From NCBI RefSeq assembly GCF_003426735.1, contig NZ_QVON01000001.1, positions 310,001 through 374,000 of the forward strand: a DNA stretch of 64,000 nt. Direction: 5' to 3'. The position numbers were made by a program, and so were the translations under genes. The notes under the pieces are model-generated. The model saw nothing but the letters and a program-made list of their open reading frames with translations, did not search any database and was not told the DNA's origin. Shown piece by piece: positions 59,427 to 64,000 of this stretch. The DNA comes from Arenibacter sp. P308M17. Its GTDB lineage: Bacteria; Bacteroidota; Bacteroidia; Flavobacteriales; Flavobacteriaceae. The first letter of the stretch is position 1, and every line of letters begins with the position of its first letter.

Positions 59427-62315
59427 ATGAAGATGCCAAAAAACTATGCCGCTCTGATTTTTATTTTTTTTATAGCCTTCCTTGCCGGAAGGTCCCAAGA
59501 ATATAAATTTCAGCATATAACTACGGTAGAAGGGCTGTCCCACAATGAGGTTCGAAGAATTGTGAAGGACTCCCAGGGATTTTTATGGTTTGGCACCCAG
59601 AACGGACTCAACCGATATGATGGTTACCGATTCAAAATATTCAAGAATATTCCCGGTGATAGCACAACCATTGTTGGGGACAAGATATACTCTATGGTTG
59701 CTACCAAGGATAAATTGTGGGTAGGCACCATTACCGGACTTAGTATAATCAATACGGTTACCTTAGAGGTATTGCCAACCCCCACTATCCTAAAAACTGC
59801 AGGCGAAAAAGGTATGCTACAACTTTTTTCCGATGCATCGAATAAAGTTTGGGCCTCCACCGAGAATGAAAATTTTCTTATCGATGCAACCACTTTGGAG
59901 GTAAAGCCCATATTGGAAGATTATAAAGTAGCTACTGTGGCCAAGGGATTGGATAATGTGTACTGGATTGGGACGGATAAGGGGCTGTTGAAATTCGATG
60001 GCAAAAACAATTCCATAATCAAGACTTATGACATTGGGGCATTCAATGTTTATGGGCTGGATGAGATTTTTACCAATACCTACGGAGAGTTATGGATTAC
60101 CCTTGGGAGTACGATTCTGAGGTACCAATCCGAAAGGGATAGGTTTGTCGAGGTCTTTCGGTCCGATGCCTTAAATGCTATAGCACAGAACAAGAAGGGG
60201 GATATTTTCTTTGGCAGTTACGGGAGTGGGGTTTTAAGATATTCAAGGGATACCGGAATGTTCGTGCCCATTTTGGCCAATCCGGAAAACCACCTGTCCG
60301 TTAGTAGTAACGATGTGTACGAAATTTATGTGGATGAAGAAGACATTATATGGGTAGGCACTCAGGAAGGATTGGACTATTACGATAGTTCCAGGCACCG
60401 ATTCAATAGTTTGGTGCACCTGCCGGAGAATAGGAACAGTCTTCGCAGTAGTTTTGTCCAAAATGTTTTTCAGGATAGGGACGGCACTTTTTGGGTAGGG
60501 ACGAGAGAGGGAATAGACCATGTTGTTTTTGGGGAGGGTTATTCCAATCCTAAAATCACCCATATAGATATGGGAAGTATAGGCTTCGAATCCCTGAACA
60601 AGGATTATGTTACCAGCATATACAGGGATTCAAAAGATAGGTTGTGGATAGCCACCATGGGCAACGGACTTTTTATGATCCATGAAAAGCATAAGCACTA
60701 TAAGCATTTTATTCAAGATGATGGCAATGCCACCAGTTTAGCGTCTTCATCGGTCAGGGCCATCTTGGAAGACCATTTGGGGAGAATGTGGTTTGGCACT
60801 GGTGGCGGGCTGGCTTTGTTGAACGATCAAGGCAACAAAGATTATTCCTTTGAGAATTTTGGATATTCCAAGATGACCACCAATTCCGAACCCTTGAACG
60901 ATATTTATACCGTGTTTGAAGATAGCAAGCATAGGATTTGGATAGGGACCAATAGGGGCGGATTGAGTTTGTTACAGGAAGAGGGGGGCAGTACGGATTT
61001 TTTAAGATTTAACCATAATCCAACGGATCCTAAATCCATTAGTAACGACGAGGTTTTTGTTATTTATGAGGATAGTAAAAAGCGGGTTTGGTTCGGGACT
61101 TCGGCCGCTGGGCTAAATTTGTTAAAGGAAGATGGAAGGCCGGAAATAAATGAAGGTTACTACTTTCAAAGTTTCACTGAAAGTGATGGGCTTGCCGATA
61201 ATGAAATCAATTCCATATTGGAAGATGACGAAGGGGATCTATGGATTGCAACCAATACCGGTTTTTCTGAGTTCAACGCAAATACAGAAACCTTTACCAA
61301 TTATTCTACTTATGATGGGGTATTGAAGGGCAAGTTTAGGAAAAATGCAAGATGGAAAACGAAGGATGGGACTCTTTTTTTCGGTGGCGCAGCTGGAATA
61401 AATTATTTTAATCCCAATAACTTTAAACTTAACAAAGTTGTTCCGGAACCTGTTTTTTTGGATCTGTTGATAGACGGTAGGGTTATTGAAATTGGGCAGC
61501 AATTGGATGGTAGCGTCATCGTGGATAAGCCTTTAGGGTCTGGATCAGTGGTAAGACTGCCCGGAAAGGATAATCGATTTCAAATTGAATTTGCCTCCCT
61601 CACATATGCTTCCCCCATCAGGAATATATACGCCTATAAATTGGAGGGTTTGGATAAGGATTGGCGATTTACTACGGGAAATGATCCCAGTGCCCGCTAT
61701 TCCAAACTTAAGGCCGGAAATTACCGCTTTTATTTAAAGGCGTCGAACAATGATGGGGTTTGGAACAACGAACCCATATATCTCGATATCGTGGTTAGGG
61801 CCAATTTTATGGATAGAAATATCGTAAAGATCGGAATCGGAGTTTTATTGCTCTTAACACTGCTTTTAGGGATATTGGCCTTTAAAAAGTATAAGAACCA
61901 CACCAAACTAAAAGAAAGTAGCGCAAAAATAAAGAAATCCCATAAGCCCATTGATCCCGTATTGAATGAAGAGAATTTGGAAAAAATTAAGGAATTGGAC
62001 CAGTTGATGGAAATGGAAAAGGTGTATTTGGATTCAGAACTGGGGCTTGGTCAGTTGGCCGATAAAATTGAAGTGAGTGCCAATCATTTGTCCATGCTGC
62101 TCAATGATTATGTGGGTAAAAATTTCTATGATTATATAAATCATTACAGGGTGGAAGAGGTTAAAAAACGACTCAAGGATCCCAATTATCAGAAGCAGAC
62201 CCTTTCTTCCATTGGCGGGGATTGTGGCTTTAATTCCAAATCCGCTTTCAACAGGATTTTCAAAAACCTCACCGGGAAGACACCCAGTGAGTATCAAAAT
62301 ATGACCAAGGACTAA
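59427..62315 (+). CDS. Membrane-tethered propeller sensor with AraC-type DNA-binding domain
   Basis: 962 residues from the ATG at 59427 (MKMPKNYAALIF); a TTG 18 bases upstream is rejected. Signal segment, then about ten propeller repeats with the W-x-G-T...G-L pattern (FLWFGTQNGLNRYD, RMWFGTGGGLALL, RIWIGTNRGGL), a Y_Y_Y domain (IYAYKLEGLDKDW), one membrane helix (about 798-820) and a C-terminal AraC-type HTH (LGQLADKIEVSANHLSMLL, NFYDYINHYRVEEVKK). No histidine kinase or receiver domain is present, unlike classic hybrid two-component systems. It is a transmembrane one-component regulator next to the GH-like genes. Confidence 0.85.
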   Translation: MKMPKNYAALIFIFFIAFLAGRSQEYKFQHITTVEGLSHNEVRRIVKDSQGFLWFGTQNGLNRYDGYRFKIFKNIPGDSTTIVGDKIYSMVATKDKLWVGTITGLSIINTVTLEVLPTPTILKTAGEKGMLQLFSDASNKVWASTENENFLIDATTLEVKPILEDYKVATVAKGLDNVYWIGTDKGLLKFDGKNNSIIKTYDIGAFNVYGLDEIFTNTYGELWITLGSTILRYQSERDRFVEVFRSDALNAIAQNKKGDIFFGSYGSGVLRYSRDTGMFVPILANPENHLSVSSNDVYEIYVDEEDIIWVGTQEGLDYYDSSRHRFNSLVHLPENRNSLRSSFVQNVFQDRDGTFWVGTREGIDHVVFGEGYSNPKITHIDMGSIGFESLNKDYVTSIYRDSKDRLWIATMGNGLFMIHEKHKHYKHFIQDDGNATSLASSSVRAILEDHLGRMWFGTGGGLALLNDQGNKDYSFENFGYSKMTTNSEPLNDIYTVFEDSKHRIWIGTNRGGLSLLQEEGGSTDFLRFNHNPTDPKSISNDEVFVIYEDSKKRVWFGTSAAGLNLLKEDGRPEINEGYYFQSFTESDGLADNEINSILEDDEGDLWIATNTGFSEFNANTETFTNYSTYDGVLKGKFRKNARWKTKDGTLFFGGAAGINYFNPNNFKLNKVVPEPVFLDLLIDGRVIEIGQQLDGSVIVDKPLGSGSVVRLPGKDNRFQIEFASLTYASPIRNIYAYKLEGLDKDWRFTTGNDPSARYSKLKAGNYRFYLKASNNDGVWNNEPIYLDIVVRANFMDRNIVKIGIGVLLLLTLLLGILAFKKYKNHTKLKESSAKIKKSHKPIDPVLNEENLEKIKELDQLMEMEKVYLDSELGLGQLADKIEVSANHLSMLLNDYVGKNFYDYINHYRVEEVKKRLKDPNYQKQTLSSIGGDCGFNSKSAFNRIFKNLTGKTPSEYQNMTKD

Positions 62316-62747
62316 ACCCTGATCGGGACCTGTCAGTGCCCTTATTTAATATGCCATAGTTTTTTTGGAATTTTTTTAGCGGACAATATTCATGCATATA
62401 TTGAATATGAATCTAAATAATTCTTCGAGGATCTTTCCTTAGGAATAGTCTGATTCAATATGTAGATTTTCCTACCTCCTGAGTTGGGCCCAGCTTTGGC
62501 TTGTTCGTAAGGTAGGGTTTCCGATTCGCCCTTACCGGTGCGGACTATTTTACCTCTCCTTGGGAGAGGTCGGGACTGCTTTTTCAGCAGTCCCGGGTGA
62601 GGTAAAATATAAAGTTTCTTCAAATTTTTATTTCAGGTTTGTCCCATTCTTCATTTTAGGACGGTTATGATATAATTAATATTTATAATTGTTTATGGAT
62701 TGGTAGTTTCCCCAATAGTGGAACTTTTGCATTTAACGGTTTGTGTG
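62316..62747. other. Intergenic region with a nested palindromic element
   Basis: At 62546-62609 an outer 11-bp inverted repeat TATTTTACCTC/GAGGTAAAATA encloses two hairpins, ACCTCTCC/GGGAGAGGT and CGGGACTGC/GCAGTCCCG. It resembles the element at 33129-33192 in style. The minus-strand frame over it is a translated repeat, not a gene. The remainder holds no gene; an AACTTTTG box (one mismatch to TAnnTTTG) is at about 62722-62729. Confidence 0.65.
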
Positions 62748-64000
62748 ATGTATTTGAACAAGTTAAGATCAACGTTTTTATTTTTTTTGGTTTTTGCAAT
62801 ATGGCCTTTCTGTGCATGTTTTGGTCAAGAAAAACTTTCTATACCCAGAATAGATCGATCATTGATTAAAATTGATGGTTTAATTTGGGATCTGGATCTT
62901 CTTCAGCAAACACCGGGATTTACTTATGTGGATAGCACCTCCAATGTAAGAAAAATTCTTTTTGATGGACCCGACCATAATGGTGGGAGTACAAAAGTAT
63001 TTGCTTTTTATTCCAATCCGGATATTATAAGGACGGGTAAAAATCAAGGGAATACCTTTCCTGGAGTGGTTTTGATTTCAGGAGGTGATCAAGGCGCTAT
63101 GAGCGAGTGGGTGCAACGGTGGGCCCATGAAGGATATGCAGCAATTACCTGTGATTACGGAAACACTCAAATGGAGCTAGGGAGAGGGCCGATCTTGAAA
63201 AATTCAGAGGAGCGTTTGGCCATAATATATGATTCGATCGCAAAGGGTCCTAAAGCAGTAAGGGGCTATAGAACAGCAGCAATAGCTGTATTGGCCCATT
63301 CATTAATTCTTAGTTTTCCGGAGGTTGAGAAAAATAAGACTGCTGTTACCGGTATTAGCTGGGGAGGATTTCAAACTTGTATTGTTTCGGGAATTGACAA
63401 TCGTTTTAAGGCAGCTGCCCCGGTCTATGGCTGTGCATTTCATGACGAGATAATATTTAAAAGATATTTCAAGAATCTCACTAAGGAAGAAATGGCCCTT
63501 TGGATGGCTAAAATTGATCCTAAAAACTATCTGCCATTTTCACAATGTCCAACACTTTTTATTAATGGCAATAAAGATGGATGTTTTGATATATTGCCTT
63601 TTGATAAGACCACAAAGCTAATTCCGGAGAAAAACAGGTTCGTTAGGATAACCCCTAATATGGGCCATGACCATCCCGATGGATGGAGGCCCAGGGAAAT
63701 CGCCGTGTTCTTTAATTCCATTTTTAAAGATCAAATTCCTCTGGCAAAAATTACAGCTGTGGAAAGGACAGATAACATGATAAAATTTGATTATAAGAGC
63801 AAGGTGACTCTTAAAAATGCAAATTTTTATTATACCAATGATACCCTGAATATTAATGCAGACCGAACTTGGAATTCCATTCCAGCAGAGATTTCAGTGG
63901 GAGGCATAGAATGTACTGGACCTAAAGAGGGGTTTGTTATGGGTTTTCTTTATGTTACCGATATAATGGATTTAGGGGTGTCGAGTGAATTGATAATTAA
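62748..64000 (+). CDS. Secreted alpha/beta hydrolase (esterase-like), 3' end cut by window edge
   Basis: About 417 codons are visible from the ATG at 62748; no stop is reached. The signal peptide is STFLFFLVFAIWPFCACFG. The fold shows the nucleophile elbow GISWGGF (S204), FINGNKDGCFD with a candidate acid, and H307 in NMGHDHPDGW, completing a Ser-Asp-His triad. The glycine after the Ser and the length resemble acetyl-xylan-type or dienelactone-type esterases. A further beta domain follows the triad. The position behind the sensor and GH-like genes suggests removal of ester groups from a polysaccharide. Confidence 0.75.
   Translation, partial: MYLNKLRSTFLFFLVFAIWPFCACFGQEKLSIPRIDRSLIKIDGLIWDLDLLQQTPGFTYVDSTSNVRKILFDGPDHNGGSTKVFAFYSNPDIIRTGKNQGNTFPGVVLISGGDQGAMSEWVQRWAHEGYAAITCDYGNTQMELGRGPILKNSEERLAIIYDSIAKGPKAVRGYRTAAIAVLAHSLILSFPEVEKNKTAVTGISWGGFQTCIVSGIDNRFKAAAPVYGCAFHDEIIFKRYFKNLTKEEMALWMAKIDPKNYLPFSQCPTLFINGNKDGCFDILPFDKTTKLIPEKNRFVRITPNMGHDHPDGWRPREIAVFFNSIFKDQIPLAKITAVERTDNMIKFDYKSKVTLKNANFYYTNDTLNINADRTWNSIPAEISVGGIECTGPKEGFVMGFLYVTDIMDLGVSSELII

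Noticed and set aside
62390-62623. 77-codon minus-strand frame
   Set aside because: It is the nested palindromic element read as protein (PGLLKKQSRPLPRRG).
53575-64000. Canonical Sus-type polysaccharide utilisation locus
   Set aside because: No SusC or SusD homologue is visible in the window, so the term is not applied.

Overview
The window looks like chromosomal DNA of a marine-type Flavobacteriaceae (Bacteroidota). The evidence is Bacteroidota-style promoters (−7 box TAnnTTTG, no Shine-Dalgarno), a type IX secretion C-terminal domain, Bacteroidota-specific families (HYC_CC_PP, DUF1800/DUF1501 pair, two-component-regulator propellers), and the TlpA and CusA variants. The assignment rests on gene content and motifs read by eye. 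No database search was run.

Layout. 1-2.2 kb: 3'-truncated ribulokinase, then tRNA-Arg(CCT) and a 20-bp tandem repeat. 2.2-10.2 kb: a minus-strand copper/silver efflux operon (HYC_CC_PP protein, CusA, TolC-type channel, DUF3347, DUF305, CusB). 10.5-16.6 kb: small unknown genes, two exported ferritin-like proteins, and moaE-moaC. 17-20.8 kb: a plus-strand polyamine operon (arginine decarboxylase, agmatinase, deoxyhypusine-synthase-like protein, acidic small protein). 21-32 kb: mixed housekeeping and hypothetical genes (VOC proteins, an ATP-grasp fusion, a TPR protein, M28 peptidase, CBS protein, pentapeptide protein, DUF1304). 32-33.7 kb: ssb followed by about 1.2 kb of degenerate repeats. 34-39 kb: tex, a small GIY-YIG nuclease gene bracketed by inverted palindromic repeats, and metG. 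39-42.5 kb: DUF1501/T9SS and DUF1800 proteins. 42.7-48.7 kb: yraN, an ACT-like protein, a TlpA-like thioredoxin and mfd. 48.7-53.2 kb: a nitrite-reduction module (SCO, SUMF1-type protein, NirK-cytochrome c fusion, outer-membrane porin). 53.3-64 kb: a carbohydrate locus of two large secreted glycoside-hydrolase-like proteins, a membrane-tethered propeller/AraC regulator and a 3'-truncated secreted esterase.

How the parts work together. CusABC with accessory metal-binding proteins exports Cu(I)/Ag(I). SCO, which carries the same kind of N-terminal metal-binding domain as CusB, probably supplies copper to NirK. nirK and the porin have their own promoters, but each carries the same ATGAC-N4-GTCAT box exactly 33 bp (centre to centre) upstream of the −7 box, so one Crp/Fnr-type activator could control both. 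The two glycoside-hydrolase-like genes are each preceded by the same ~97-bp promoter cassette, and the adjacent tethered AraC-type sensor is the obvious candidate regulator. No SusC/SusD pair is visible.

The most unusual structures are the GIY-YIG gene with flanking inverted repeats and a decayed second copy, the duplicated promoter cassette whose 22-bp hairpin is flipped between copies, the matched nirK/porin promoters, and the DHS-like gene in the polyamine operon. Several interspersed repeat families sit between genes, one nested inside another.
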